From Mesorhizobium onobrychidis (lineage in GTDB: Bacteria; Pseudomonadota; Alphaproteobacteria; Rhizobiales; Rhizobiaceae), in NCBI RefSeq assembly GCF_024707545.1, contig NZ_CP062229.1, positions 434,001 to 498,000 of the forward strand: DNA of 64,000 nt. The letters are read 5' to 3'. Each line of letters opens with the position of its first letter. Positions within the stretch are counted from its first letter, which is position 1. This document shows, piece after piece, positions 18,318-27,009 of this stretch. The translations under genes were made by a program, and so were the position numbers. Below the pieces are notes generated by a model, which worked only from the letters and a program-made list of their open reading frames with translations, had not been told where the DNA came from and searched no databases.

Positions 18318-19115
18318 CTACTCCGCGGGAGTTGGAAAGTGCTTTTCAAGCCAGGTTCGCCAACTTGGCTCCTCCCGTTTTACAACGCTCGCTGCATCGT
18401 CGCCAAAGAGGAAAAACCGCACGGACAGGAATGTCATCCCGCCCATCGGCAAGGCGAAGAGGTGCGCGAAGCCCGGCGCGGGCTGGTCCAGCCGGACCAC
18501 CAGTTCGGGATGGTCTTGCGGCCCTGTTCGTTCGACGACGCCCTCGAATGCCTGCGCGTCCGAGGCCACGCGCCGTTGTTCAGTCGCATTCGCCAGGCCC
18601 AGGGGTTCAACCAGCTTTCGCCATCCATCGGCTAAAGGTTCAGAGGACGGGACCAAGAGCTGAAAAGCCGAGCCGTGCTGTCCGGGAAAATGCGTGAGGT
18701 AGAGGCGGAGCAAGCGGAAGAAGGAGATCCATCCGTAGCTGTGGGCCTCGAACTGATCATCCCAATCATCGGAAGTCGCGAACCAGCGATGGACTACGCG
18801 AACGGTGCAAAGCCCGCCGGACTTTGCCTCGACAATCCATTCCGTCGCTACCGTTCCCGGCTCACCCGGTGCTTCTGCGACAAACCGCTTGGGCGGCTCC
18901 CAAGCTGTGATGGTGGCGACCGCATCCATGCTTCCATCGGCAGCGAAATGCGAAACGGCGGTTCCTCCGATGCGGCCTTCGAGTTCGCTCGGCACGAACC
19001 ATTGAGATATTCCAGGTCCCGTTGCGATCGCGTTCCAGACGTCCTGCGGTGTACCGGGGACATCCACTTGCGCCTCGACCGAGCGATTGCCGGCCGTGTC
19101 TTTTTTTACTGGCAT
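18318..19115 (-). CDS. SRPBCC/AHSA1-like protein, 265 aa
   Basis: The N-terminal half is an AHSA1-type SRPBCC domain (RSVEAQVDVPGTPQDVWNAIATGPGISQWF..., with ITAWEPPKRFVAE and TVRVVHRWF). The C-terminal 110 residues (from FQLLVPSSEPLADGWRKLVEPLG to ASVVKREEPSWRTWLEKHFP) form a second, smaller alpha/beta region often seen in this longer subfamily. The start overlaps the end of the upstream HTH gene by 10 bp, so the pair is translationally coupled. It is the second regulator/SRPBCC pair in the window, unrelated in sequence detail to 9564-10354. Confidence 0.85.
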   Translation of the reverse strand: MPVKKDTAGNRSVEAQVDVPGTPQDVWNAIATGPGISQWFVPSELEGRIGGTAVSHFAADGSMDAVATITAWEPPKRFVAEAPGEPGTVATEWIVEAKSGGLCTVRVVHRWFATSDDWDDQFEAHSYGWISFFRLLRLYLTHFPGQHGSAFQLLVPSSEPLADGWRKLVEPLGLANATEQRRVASDAQAFEGVVERTGPQDHPELVVRLDQPAPGFAHLFALPMGGMTFLSVRFFLFGDDAASVVKREEPSWRTWLEKHFPTPAE

Positions 19116-19714
19116 TGAAAGTCCTTTCCTTGCGGATTGGCTGGTGAAGGATGCGCCGTCACGACAAGGCGATGGGACCGTCCATGCGGCGCGGTTTCGT
19201 CGTGATAGCGTGCCGCCAGCGTGGTGATGGCCTCAGTCAGTTCACGCGTGAACGAGGCCCGGTCGGCGGCGGAGCGGAAGCGGATTTCGGTGTCGATCGC
19301 CAAGGTCGCCAGGCGCTTGCCGGCATCGGTGGCGGCGCGCTGGAGGGCTCCGACCTCCCGCACCAGCCGAGCGCCGAGCGCGATGAGGTAGCTCGCCGAC
19401 AGGCGGTCCGGGGTGCGGTCCGGATCGGCGCCGACCGGACCCAGCGCGCTCGTCGAGATGACATAGGTTATGGCGCTCGCCACCATGAGCCGCTCCGTCA
19501 AGCCCCCCCATTTCCGCCTGTCTGCAACTTGGACAAGCCCGTGCTCTTCCAGAGCATGCAGGTGGTAATTGATCTTCTGCCGCTTGAGACCGAGCCGTGT
19601 GGCGAGGGTAGCGGCCGAGGCGGGCTCCCGCAGTTCCGAGAGGAGCTGACTCCGAACGGGCTCCAACGCGGCGGCGGCCGCGCTCGGCCGATCTATGACT
19701 TCGATATCGAACAT
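19106..19714 (-). CDS. Winged-helix (ArsR-like) transcriptional regulator
   Basis: This regulator has 202 aa. The DNA-binding domain is at residues 12-70: LEPVRSQLLSELREPASAATLATRLGLKRQKINYHLHALEEHGLVQVADRRKWGG. The C-terminal 120 residues are helical (SASYLIALGARLVREVGALQ, then FRSAADRASFTRELTEAITTLAARYH), a common effector region in this subgroup. The last 10 bp overlap the SRPBCC gene, its probable target. Two TTGACA/TGTCAA boxes lie immediately upstream (19726-19772) and are likely its own operators. Confidence 0.88.
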   Translation of the reverse strand: MFDIEVIDRPSAAAAALEPVRSQLLSELREPASAATLATRLGLKRQKINYHLHALEEHGLVQVADRRKWGGLTERLMVASAITYVISTSALGPVGADPDRTPDRLSASYLIALGARLVREVGALQRAATDAGKRLATLAIDTEIRFRSAADRASFTRELTEAITTLAARYHDETAPHGRSHRLVVTAHPSPANPQGKDFQCQ

Positions 19715-19725
19715 GCAGCCCTCAC

Positions 19726-19772
19726 ATTGACAAGCTTTCCTGTCAATGCCAGTTGACGAGTATATTTGTCAA
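19726..19772. promoter_or_regulatory. Two dyad boxes upstream of the HTH/SRPBCC operon
   Basis: ATTGACA (19726-19732) and TGTCAAT (19741-19747) are a perfect 7-bp inverted repeat with an 8-nt spacer. A second dyad, TTGAC...GTCAA, covers 19753-19772. They lie 12-60 bp upstream of the start at 19714. One arm, read on the minus strand, is a good TTGACA -35 hexamer, so the sites would block the promoter. Confidence 0.5.
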
Positions 19773-19929
19773 GAGTGAAAGGGCCGCTTCGTTTCAATAA
19801 GGGGGCGCAAGGGTGGGCGCGAGGCCCGCTACGGAAGACGACGCGTCGCCGCCCGCAGCGGGACAATTGCAATGACAGTGCCGTTCGTTGTAGCCATTTC
19901 CGACCGCTCGATTTTGGAGGAGATGCAGC

Positions 19930-20322
19930 ATGGACCGATTCACTGGCGGTTGCCTGTGTGGCAACGTCCGAATTGTGGCGTCGGGACTCCCATACCGGGT
20001 CGGACTTTGTCACTGTCTCGACTGCCGCAAGCATCATGGGGCCCTTTTTCACGCTTCCGCGGTGTTCCCCCAGGATGCGGTGACGATCGAAGGCGAGACG
20101 CGCGACTACGCCGGGCGGTTTTTCTGTCCCCGCTGCGGCTCGACAATTTTCGGACGCACCGCAGACGAAATCGAGTTGAACCTGGGATCCCTGGATGCCC
20201 CCGACCAACTGATGCCAACCTACGAAAGCTGGATCATCCGTCGCGAGTCCTGGTTGCCGCCGTTTCCGCTCACGAGACGATACGAGCGCGATCGTGACGC
20301 CACGAGTCGCTTTGAGGAATAG
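19930..20322 (+). CDS. GFA family zinc-binding protein
   Basis: This is a 130-aa protein of the family once named for glutathione-dependent formaldehyde-activating enzyme. The zinc-binding cysteines are in order: GGCLCGNVRI, LCHCLDCRKHHGALFH and FCPRCGSTIF. The C-terminal segment LGSLDAPDQLMPTYESWIIRRESWLP is typical. GGAGGA lies 7 nt upstream of the ATG. The activity of most members is unproven; binding of glutathione adducts is the usual suggestion. Confidence 0.9.
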   Translation: MDRFTGGCLCGNVRIVASGLPYRVGLCHCLDCRKHHGALFHASAVFPQDAVTIEGETRDYAGRFFCPRCGSTIFGRTADEIELNLGSLDAPDQLMPTYESWIIRRESWLPPFPLTRRYERDRDATSRFEE

Positions 20323-20423
20323 CTCGCACGAACCGTGCGAAGGTGCCGTTGACCGAGATGTACGCCTTGATCGACATCTCGAACCAGATGCTAGAGGACA
20401 GCGCCTTCGATCACGCCGGCGCC

Positions 20424-21932
20424 TTACTCCGGAAGACCGGCCTTGCGGAAGCCGTCAACGAAATGCTCGAGCGTCGCAGCGTCGCGGAATGGCTCCGTCG
20501 TGGCCCAGTGGCGGGTAGTGAAATGCGGGTTGCCGACGAGGAACAGTTCGGCCTCTGCGCGCGCCTCGTCGAGCCGGCCCAGTTGGGCAAGGCTTGCCGC
20601 CAGGAAACGGCGTGAGCTTGTACGATAAGTCTCGTCCCTGCGCAGTGTCTCGACAGCGGCCTCGTATGCGCCGGCCGCATATTGCGCCTGGCCGAGCGCC
20701 AGATAGTACCAACTTGCCGGAAACGGGTTCAGCCGGAATGCCTTGCGAATGTGCTCAAGGCCCTCCTCGACCCGTCCGGCCAGGACCGCGATGTCGGATA
20801 ATGCCGCCCAGGCATCGGCCTCGTTCGGGTCGAGCTCGATCGCCTTGGCGAATTCCGCATCCGCCTCGGCGAAGCTGCGCTCATAGGCAAGCAGGTAAGC
20901 CAAAACCCAGCGGCAGCCGGCATCGTTCGGGTCGATCCATACGGCTTTGCGCGCCAGTTCCAAAGCAACGCTACGGGACGTTTCGGTTGGTCCGCCGGAA
21001 TGCACCCATCCCATCCAGTGGTTCATGGCAAGCCAGCGATAGGCCTCGGCATATTCCGGATCGAGCGAAACCGCGCGGGTGAGCATCAGATGCGCTTCGC
21101 GCGCCGTCTGCGGCGAATCATCCATCAGCTTGCGCGCCCGCACGCAGAGATCGTAAGCCTCGAGATTTTTAGGCCGACTGCGCGGCGGCGGTGCGCGCAG
21201 CCTGCCGAGCAACGCCTCCACGATCTTGCCGGTGACCTCGTCCTGAACGGCAAAAATATCTTCCAGGCTGCGATCGAAGCGTTCCGCCCAGAGATGATCG
21301 CCACTCACCGCGTCGACCAGCTGGGCGTTGATGCGCACGCGCCCTGCAGCGCGTCGTGCGCTCCCCTCCAGCAGATAGCGCACGCCAAGGTCCTCAGCGA
21401 TCTCGCGCACGTCCATCGCCTTTCCTTTGTAGGCAAAGGCCGAATTGCGTGCGATGACGAACAGGCCGGAGATCCTGGACAGGTCGGTAATCAGGTCCTC
21501 GGTCAACCCATCCGCGAAGGATTCCTGCTCGGGATCGTTGCTGAGATTAACGAAGGGCAGCACGGCTATCGATGGCTTGTCGGGCAGCGGCAAAGGTTTT
21601 CGTTTCGCGCCACCGAGCTGTTCGACGGCCCCCGTGAAGCGATAGCCGACGCGCGGAACCGTGGCGATCCATTCGCCGCCGTCGGCGGCCGGACCAAGCA
21701 GCTTCCGCAACTGCGCGATCTGGACGGTGAGGTTGCCTTCCTCGACGGCCGTGCCCGGCCACGCCGCGTCCATCAACTCGGCCTTGCTCAGGATTTCGCC
21801 GGGCCGTCCAACGAGCGCCGCAAGCAGCTTTAGCCCGCGGTAGCCAACGGCAACGGGGACATCGTTGCGAAGCAGCGTTCCCGCACCGGAATCAAGCACG
21901 AACGGACCAAAGGCAAAGCGCGATCCTTGCAT
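20424..21932 (-). CDS. OmpR-type winged helix + TolB-like + TPR regulator
   Basis: This 502-aa soluble protein is a predicted CadC-like transcription regulator without a membrane helix. Residues 5-100 are an OmpR/PhoB-type winged helix (FAFGPFVLDSGAGTLLRN, SKAELMDAAWPGTAVEEGNLTVQIAQLRKLLG, IATVPRVGYRFTG). Residues 118-240 match the TolB-like region of adenylate-cyclase-associated proteins (PSIAVLPFVNLSNDPEQESF, ADGLTEDLITDLSRI, YLLEGSARRAAGRVRINAQL). From 255 onward there are about six TPR helices. A second protein with the same TolB/TPR body but a cyclase head lies at 27010-28887. It is divergent from the DUF1127 gene at 22069. Confidence 0.87.
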   Translation of the reverse strand: MQGSRFAFGPFVLDSGAGTLLRNDVPVAVGYRGLKLLAALVGRPGEILSKAELMDAAWPGTAVEEGNLTVQIAQLRKLLGPAADGGEWIATVPRVGYRFTGAVEQLGGAKRKPLPLPDKPSIAVLPFVNLSNDPEQESFADGLTEDLITDLSRISGLFVIARNSAFAYKGKAMDVREIAEDLGVRYLLEGSARRAAGRVRINAQLVDAVSGDHLWAERFDRSLEDIFAVQDEVTGKIVEALLGRLRAPPPRSRPKNLEAYDLCVRARKLMDDSPQTAREAHLMLTRAVSLDPEYAEAYRWLAMNHWMGWVHSGGPTETSRSVALELARKAVWIDPNDAGCRWVLAYLLAYERSFAEADAEFAKAIELDPNEADAWAALSDIAVLAGRVEEGLEHIRKAFRLNPFPASWYYLALGQAQYAAGAYEAAVETLRRDETYRTSSRRFLAASLAQLGRLDEARAEAELFLVGNPHFTTRHWATTEPFRDAATLEHFVDGFRKAGLPE

Positions 21933-21986
21933 GCGGCGTATCTATAGCCCGTTTGGAAGTTTTGAGAACTATTTGGAAGAGCTTAA

Positions 21987-22367
21987 TTACGACGCTGTTC
22001 GTTTCCTGCAGAATTCAGCCTCTTTCAGGTCGAGGGTCCCCGGACCTTCAAACCAGATGGAGGTTGCTATGAACGATACTCTTGCATCGGTCCGGCATCA
22101 GGCAGCGCGGCCGGGAACGCCCTTGCGGCCAGCGGAAATGTCGCGTCGGTACTACAGCCTGGCGACCCTGCGAAGCATTGTCGCGGCCTGGGACGAGCGG
22201 AAACGCTTTCGCTGGGAACTTGAGCAAATGTCGAAGGACAATCCCCATTTGATCGACGATATCGGTCTGACGAGACGGCAGGTCGAGGCAGAGATCGCCA
22301 AGCCGTTCTGGCGGCGATAATCCTCGTCGGCTCAAGGCCGCGAAGCCGATACCGTCATCCTCGTCCT
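21987..22367. repeat. Segmental duplication copy 1 (DUF1127 gene and flanks)
   Basis: This 381-bp stretch is nearly identical to 31745-32118, including about 80 bp upstream of the gene and 45 bp after it. The differences are scattered substitutions and a 6-bp indel inside the gene. Both copies retain the frame. Confidence 0.85.
22069..22320 (+). CDS. DUF1127 small basic protein (copy 1)
   Basis: This 83-aa protein ends in the DUF1127 module: a helix (LRSIVAAWDERKRFRWELEQMS) followed by NPHLIDDIGLTRRQVEAEIAKPFWRR. TGGAGG lies 5 nt before the ATG. Small Arg-rich DUF1127 proteins in alphaproteobacteria have been linked to phosphate and carbon metabolism and RNA turnover. A near-identical paralogue is encoded at 31826-32071 beside a tRNA gene. 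Confidence 0.9.
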   Translation: MNDTLASVRHQAARPGTPLRPAEMSRRYYSLATLRSIVAAWDERKRFRWELEQMSKDNPHLIDDIGLTRRQVEAEIAKPFWRR

Positions 22368-22642
22368 TGAGGTTGCGGCAGATTGCGAAATCGCACTAAG
22401 CAAATGAGTCAGGTCCAGGTCAAAGCCTAAACTAGGCGCCAATGCGCTGGCCGACTCGACGGGGCGCTTAAGAGCTTGGCCGGTCCGGGCTGATCTCGGC
22501 CAGCTCGCTCGCGCCGGTCGTGGACACTGACAAATAGCCCGACCATGAGGAAGACCGGCCACAGGCTCTTCGGCAACATCCGGAACTCGTGCCGCTCGTT
22601 TGAGTTGAACTCCAGTTCTAGACAGCAAAACGGAACCTTGCC
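22321..22642. other. Intergenic stretch without recognisable content
   Basis: After the tail of the duplicated segment, which ends at about 22367, about 275 bases contain no gene, RNA or clear hairpin that I can support. The leader of the broken hydrolase gene lies at the right end. Confidence 0.4.
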
Positions 22643-23522
22643 ATGAGCCTGCCTGCTCAACGCCGAATGGGTCTCTCCGGTGGAACCGAGCTTGCTTACG
22701 TCACTGCGGGCGATCCATCCAACCCCGCTTTGCTCCTCCTGCACGGCTTCCCGAGCTCATCGCGAACATTTCGCGATATAATCCCTGGCTTGGCGCGCGT
22801 CGCCTATGTGATCGCGCCCGACCTCCCGGGCCATGGCCAGTCAGACGTTCCGCCGACACCCTCCTTCGCCGCGATCAGCGAGGCAATTTCCGAATTGCTG
22901 GCCCACCTCGTGATCGGGCGTCGCTTCATCTACGTGCATGACTGGGGCACCGCTGTGGGCCTGCAGATCGCCATCCAAGCGCCCGAGCTGGTTTCGGGCC
23001 TCATCATCCAGAACGCAAACGCACATCGTACCGGCTTCGGGCCCCTTGTGGGACGCCGCATTGAAGTTCTGGTCAGAACCGACAAAAGAGAACGAAACGG
23101 CCGCAACCCCCGACCTGACCTTTGAATTCACGCGCGAGCAATATACGGGCGGTCTGCCGGAGGAGGTCGCCGCCACGATCAAAGGCGAACCCTGGGTCGA
23201 GGACTGGAGGGTGATAAATCTTCCCGGCCGCATGGAGACCCACCGCGCGCTTATCGGCGACTACAAAAGCCATGCTGCGCGTTTCGATACGATCGCCGCC
23301 TATTTGAAGAAATGGCAACCGCCTGCGCTCATGCTGTGGGGCCGTCACGACCCCTAGTTCGATATCGCCGAAACGCTGTCCTGGATGCAGGATCTGCCGC
23401 GCATGGAAGCGCATGTTTTCGACGGCGGGCATTTCCTACTTGAGACGCACGCCGAACCAGCACTCTCCCTCATGATCGAGTTCATCAAGCGAACACAGGA
23501 GAGAGCGACGCAATTCCCGTAA
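22643..23522 (+). pseudogene. Alpha/beta hydrolase (epoxide hydrolase/dehalogenase-like), frameshifted and with an internal stop
   Basis: The first part reads as a normal hydrolase N-terminus: ELAYVTAGDPSNPALLLLHGFPSSSRTFRDIIPGL, PDLPGHGQSD, and the nucleophile region FIYVHDWGTAVGLQIAI, where Asp is the nucleophile. Near 23045-23055 (at GPLV) the homologous frame shifts by one base to GPLWDAALKFW and continues to MLWGRHDP, then meets TAG at 23355-23357. It resumes as FDIAETLSWMQDLPRMEAHVFDGGHFLLETHAEPA and ends at 23522. One extra base and one nonsense codon therefore break an otherwise complete gene of about 293 codons. Sequencing error could explain one lesion but hardly both. Confidence 0.85.
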
Positions 23523-23567
23523 CCAAAACCAGACTTCAGCGGCGATTCCATCCGGCGAGTCGCGAGA

Positions 23568-24098
23568 TCAAGCAGGGACGTAGGTCAACCTGATCACGTC
23601 CTCGCCAATCCGATCATTAGTCATAAGGCGGAGTGGCGGCCGGGGGCCGGCGAAATATGGCTTGCCGTGGCCAAGCACGACGGGGTGCAGGTAGATGCGA
23701 TACTCATCAATCAGGCCAAGTTCGGTGAGGCTTCGCGCCAAGTCCGGGCCAGCAACTTCGATCTCCCCGTCGCGCTCGGCCTTCAGCTCTCGGATCGCGC
23801 CCTCAAGATCATCCTCAACAAGCCGAGCGTTGGGACCAACCGACTTCAACGAGCGCGAGACGACCCATTTCGGCTGGTTCCGCCACGCCGCCGCGAAGGC
23901 GTGTCGCTCTGCATCCCATTCAGGATGATCGTCGTCCCAGTAACGCATGACCTCATACATTTTGCGACCGTACACACTGCCCGCCTGCCCCTGAGCCTCC
24001 TCGATGAAATGGCGGAAGAGCGTGGGGCTTGGCGCAAACGCCATATGGTCAACGTAGCCGTCCAGGGACTGGTTCATTCCGAACACGAGCTTAGCCAT
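23568..24098 (-). CDS. Dihydrofolate reductase family protein (RibD C-terminal-like)
   Basis: This 176-aa NADPH-binding fold protein begins AKLVFGMNQSLDGYVDHMAF. The N-terminal Met/Ser-Leu-Asp-Gly motif, YGRKMYEVMRYWDDD, and the C-terminal EIEVAGPDLARSLTELGLIDEYRIYLHPVVLGHGKPYF are the usual RibD_C/YyaP signatures. The start at 24098 has GGAGG 5 nt upstream; the longer frame to 24152 is not supported. These proteins are not the folate enzyme; their substrates are mostly unknown. Confidence 0.9.
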   Translation of the reverse strand: MAKLVFGMNQSLDGYVDHMAFAPSPTLFRHFIEEAQGQAGSVYGRKMYEVMRYWDDDHPEWDAERHAFAAAWRNQPKWVVSRSLKSVGPNARLVEDDLEGAIRELKAERDGEIEVAGPDLARSLTELGLIDEYRIYLHPVVLGHGKPYFAGPRPPLRLMTNDRIGEDVIRLTYVPA

Positions 24099-24257
24099 AC
24101 CCACCTCCTTCCTCACGCGGCACATCCGCGCGGTTCTGATTGCGTTACGCAATCGGTTGTAAGCTAGATCGACTGATGGCCGATCGACAGAAGCGAGAAA
24201 TCATACCGGACCTCCTTCTGCACTACGAGTGCCCGGATTGCTGCTTCTTTGATCCAG

Positions 24258-25160
24258 TTAAGGTTCTTTCTTTCGCAAGTCCTTCACGACATCGAGGAAA
24301 GCCCGCAGTGCCGGCGGCACGGCTCGATGTCCGGGATAGTAGACCGCGACCCCTTCCGGAGCGGGCATCCATGCGGTCAAGACCTTACGCAGCCGGCCAT
24401 CGGATATGGCCGCTTCGGCGGCCCAATCCGCCACATAGGCGATGCCCAGACCCTCTATTGCGGCTTCGACCATCAGTTCCTCGTCATCGAGGACGATGGA
24501 GCCGTTTGCGTCGATCCCGAGTTCCTGGCCGGCGCGTTCGAACTCCCATCGATAGAATTTGCCGCTGGGCATACGATGGCCGATGCAATGGTGGCGTTGC
24601 AATGCCTCGGGCGTTCCCGGGTCGCCGAAGCGATCGAGATAGGCGGGCGAGGCGACACAGATGAACGTCAACGGGCGTGCAAACGGCACGGCGATCATGT
24701 CCTTGGGGACCGATCCGAGGAGGCGCACGCCGGCATCGAACCCGCTGGATACGATATCGATGAGCCGCCCCTCGACGACGATGTCCACGGTCACGTCCGG
24801 ATGGCGCTCCGCCATCTGCGGAAGAACCCAGCGAACGAGAAGCCCGGCCACCAATCGCGGTGCGTTGATGCGGACCGTGCCCGCGACATTGCCCCGGAAC
24901 CCCGCGACGCTGTCGAGCGCCTCGTCCAGCGAGGCGAGCGCCGGCTGAAGGCGGTCAAGCAACCGGAATCCGGCTTCTGTCGGTGAGACGCTGCGTGTGG
25001 TGCGGTTCAGAAGGCGCACGCCCATGCGTTCCTCGAGCGCACGCATCGCATGGCTCAATGTGGAAGGTGCCGTGCCGATCTCGTCCGCTGCGCGGCGGAA
25101 GCTGCGGTGTGTGGCAACGGCCACGAAGGCGGTGAGATCGTTGAGCGACGGGCGGAGCAT
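24258..25160 (-). CDS. LysR family transcriptional regulator
   Basis: This 300-aa regulator has the HTH at residues 3-62 (LNDLTAFVAVATHRSFRRAADEIGTAPSTLSHAMRALEERMGVRLLNRTTRSV). The effector domain is of the CrgA-like kind (VAGTVRINAPRLVAGLLVRWVLP, VRLLGSVPKDMIAV, EAAIEGLGIAYVADWAAEAAI). It is divergent from the short-chain dehydrogenase at 25259 with a 98-bp gap, so that gene is its likely target. Confidence 0.93.
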   Translation of the reverse strand: MLRPSLNDLTAFVAVATHRSFRRAADEIGTAPSTLSHAMRALEERMGVRLLNRTTRSVSPTEAGFRLLDRLQPALASLDEALDSVAGFRGNVAGTVRINAPRLVAGLLVRWVLPQMAERHPDVTVDIVVEGRLIDIVSSGFDAGVRLLGSVPKDMIAVPFARPLTFICVASPAYLDRFGDPGTPEALQRHHCIGHRMPSGKFYRWEFERAGQELGIDANGSIVLDDEELMVEAAIEGLGIAYVADWAAEAAISDGRLRKVLTAWMPAPEGVAVYYPGHRAVPPALRAFLDVVKDLRKKEP

Positions 25161-25258
25161 TGATGGTGATTTTGCATCATCTCATGCCGATTTCAACGGC
25201 TAATGCACGCAATGGGATTGCCTTATCTCCAGCCTGGATCAATTGGAGATGATGAGAA

Positions 25259-26107
25259 ATGGAAAAGACCTGGGTCATAACGGGTGTGTCGTCCGGTTTA
25301 GGCCGGCTGCTGGCGGAGAAGGCCCTGATCAGGGGAGACCGCGTCGTCGGTGCCAGCCGCAGCAAGGACGCACTTCCCGACCTGCGTGCACGCTACCCCG
25401 AACGGCTCCGCATCGTCGCAATGGACCTCAAGGACCAGAGCTCAGTCCGCGCCGCGGTCGACCGCGCCTTCGCCGCATCCGCTCGGATCGACATCGTCGT
25501 CAGCAATGCTGGCTATGGCCTGCTCGGCGCGGCGGAAGAGGCTGGCGATGTGCAGGTTCGGGACATCATCGACACCAATCTCATCGGCTCGATCGCACTC
25601 ATCCGGGCGGCGTTGCCGCATCTGCGCAGCCAGGGTGGCGGCCGGATTCTACAGGTATCGAGCGAGGGAGGCCAGATCGCCTATCCGGCTTTCAGCCTCT
25701 ATCACGCGACCAAGTGGGGTATCGAGGGGTTCGTCGAGTCCGTGGCGCAGGAGGCTGCTCCCTTCGGCATCGAGTTCACCCTTGTGGAACCTGGGCCGGC
25801 GCGGACCGGGTTCGGCGGCAATCTCGCGCGGACCAAGCCGCTCGCGGCCTATGAGGGAACACCCGCCGGTCAGATCCGCGAGGCGCTTCGTGTCTCATGG
25901 GTGATCAAGGGCGACCCCGACCGCATGACGGACGCAATGATCAGGCTTGCCGATCAGGATGGTCCGCTTCCGAAACGGCTGGTGCTCGGTTCCGAGGCCT
26001 ATGCCGGCATCCGCAGGACACTCGGCGGACGCATCGAGGAGCTCGACCGGCAGAAGGACATCGCGGTCGCGGCGGATTTCACAGACGAGGAGTTGGCGCG
26101 GCTGTGA
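25259..26107 (+). CDS. Short-chain dehydrogenase/reductase
   Basis: This 282-aa classical SDR has the cofactor motif TGVSSGLG at residues 8-15, ASRSK (an NADP-type basic pair), NAGYG at about 83, and the catalytic Ser/Tyr/Lys in QVSSEGGQIAYPAFSLYHATKWG. The C-terminal PGPARTGFGG is also canonical. It resembles the oxidoreductases that accompany LysR regulators of the CrgA type. RidA follows 130 bp downstream on the same strand. Confidence 0.92.
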   Translation: MEKTWVITGVSSGLGRLLAEKALIRGDRVVGASRSKDALPDLRARYPERLRIVAMDLKDQSSVRAAVDRAFAASARIDIVVSNAGYGLLGAAEEAGDVQVRDIIDTNLIGSIALIRAALPHLRSQGGGRILQVSSEGGQIAYPAFSLYHATKWGIEGFVESVAQEAAPFGIEFTLVEPGPARTGFGGNLARTKPLAAYEGTPAGQIREALRVSWVIKGDPDRMTDAMIRLADQDGPLPKRLVLGSEAYAGIRRTLGGRIEELDRQKDIAVAADFTDEELARL

Positions 26108-26237
26108 CCCACCCTGTCCCGCCGATCCAGAGCTGCATGGCACCGTCGTGCAACTCCGCCCGTTGATCCCGATAGATTCCCCCAGCTCCGGCCCGCTGCC
26201 GGTCCGCTCCCGTTATCAAGACAGAAAGGAACACGAA

Positions 26238-26660
26238 ATGCCTGCACGTGACGCAATCTATCCGGCCAAACGCCACGCGTTATACGATATCCACCGCTAT
26301 TCCGCGGCCATTCGCTCCGGCGATCTTCTCTTTGTGTCGGGCCAGGTCGGGAGCCGTGAGGACGGCTCGCCCGAGCCCGTATTCGAGGATCAGGTTCGAC
26401 GGGCCTTCGCCAATCTGCGCGCGGTCTTGGCCGCCGCCGGCTGCCGCTTCGACGACGTCGTCGACGTCACAACGTTCCACACCAACCCGGACGAACAGAT
26501 CGAGACAGTTCTGGCCGTCCGAGCGGAAGAGATCGGTGCACCTCCCTACCCGAACTGGACGGCAGTGGGCGTCAATTGGCTTGCTGGCTTCGATTTCGAG
26601 ATCAAGGTCGTCGCCCGCATCCCTGCGACGACCAGCGGCCGGGCGGCGGACAAGCGCTGA
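26238..26660 (+). CDS. RidA family protein
   Basis: This 140-aa YjgF/YER057c/UK114-fold protein forms trimers that hydrolyse reactive imines or related compounds. The pattern GDLLFVSGQVGSREDG, QVRRAFANLRAVLAAAGCRFDDVVDVTTFHT and YPNWTAVGVNWLAGFDFEIKVVARIP is clear. The arginine of the RidA active site (the canonical RxxxQ region) has no obvious counterpart, so it is more likely a divergent Rid subfamily. AAGGAAC lies upstream of the ATG at 26238. Confidence 0.88.
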   Translation: MPARDAIYPAKRHALYDIHRYSAAIRSGDLLFVSGQVGSREDGSPEPVFEDQVRRAFANLRAVLAAAGCRFDDVVDVTTFHTNPDEQIETVLAVRAEEIGAPPYPNWTAVGVNWLAGFDFEIKVVARIPATTSGRAADKR

Positions 26661-27009
26661 TCGCTCGCCCTGCAGTTTCTGTATTGGCGATTGTACCCCG
26701 ACGACGGAAACGGCAGCGCGGCGCGCCCCAGCACGGGGCTCGCGATGTCCGTCCAACGATCAATATGCGAGCTTTGCCTTGGGCCAAAATACGTCATTCG
26801 GCCGCAAACGATTCGAACTTTTTCACCACCGATCACCGCCGTTACTACGCTCTCTCGCCTTGGCTATTTCCCGCTCCTCGCGCGGACGTAGCTCCAGCGG
26901 CAATGGGCGGCAATTTTCGGTGTTGGCGTCGTGGAAATGGCAAAATTGGCGTGCCGGACGAGATGAAACGGGGCACCGCTATGTGATTGAAGTCGCCCTG
27001 TAAAAACTT
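26661..27009. other. Non-coding junction sequence with att-like remnant
   Basis: There is no gene in these 349 bases. The right part holds a 19-nt tRNA-Arg 3'-end remnant (26946-26964, listed separately) and the word GGGCACCGCTATGT (26971-26984), repeated at 29029-29042 on the other side of the cyclase gene. The region looks like an old integration scar. Confidence 0.45.
26946..26964 (-). repeat. att-like remnant A: 3' end of tRNA-Arg
   Basis: Nineteen bases match the 3' end (CCA and acceptor/T-stem side) of the variant tRNA-Arg at 31654-31730 with one mismatch, including the unusual CCGGACGAG variant that the intact tRNA at 47202 does not have. The preceding GTGGAAAT (26931-26938) also recurs at 31645-31652. 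This is consistent with the distal attachment site of an element inserted at 31.65 kb. Confidence 0.5.

Noticed and set aside
26700..27000. Possible full tRNA at 26.8 kb because of GATTCGAAC
   Set aside because: Only the 9-base T-loop-like word occurs; no cloverleaf can be drawn. The nearby 19-base remnant is reported instead.
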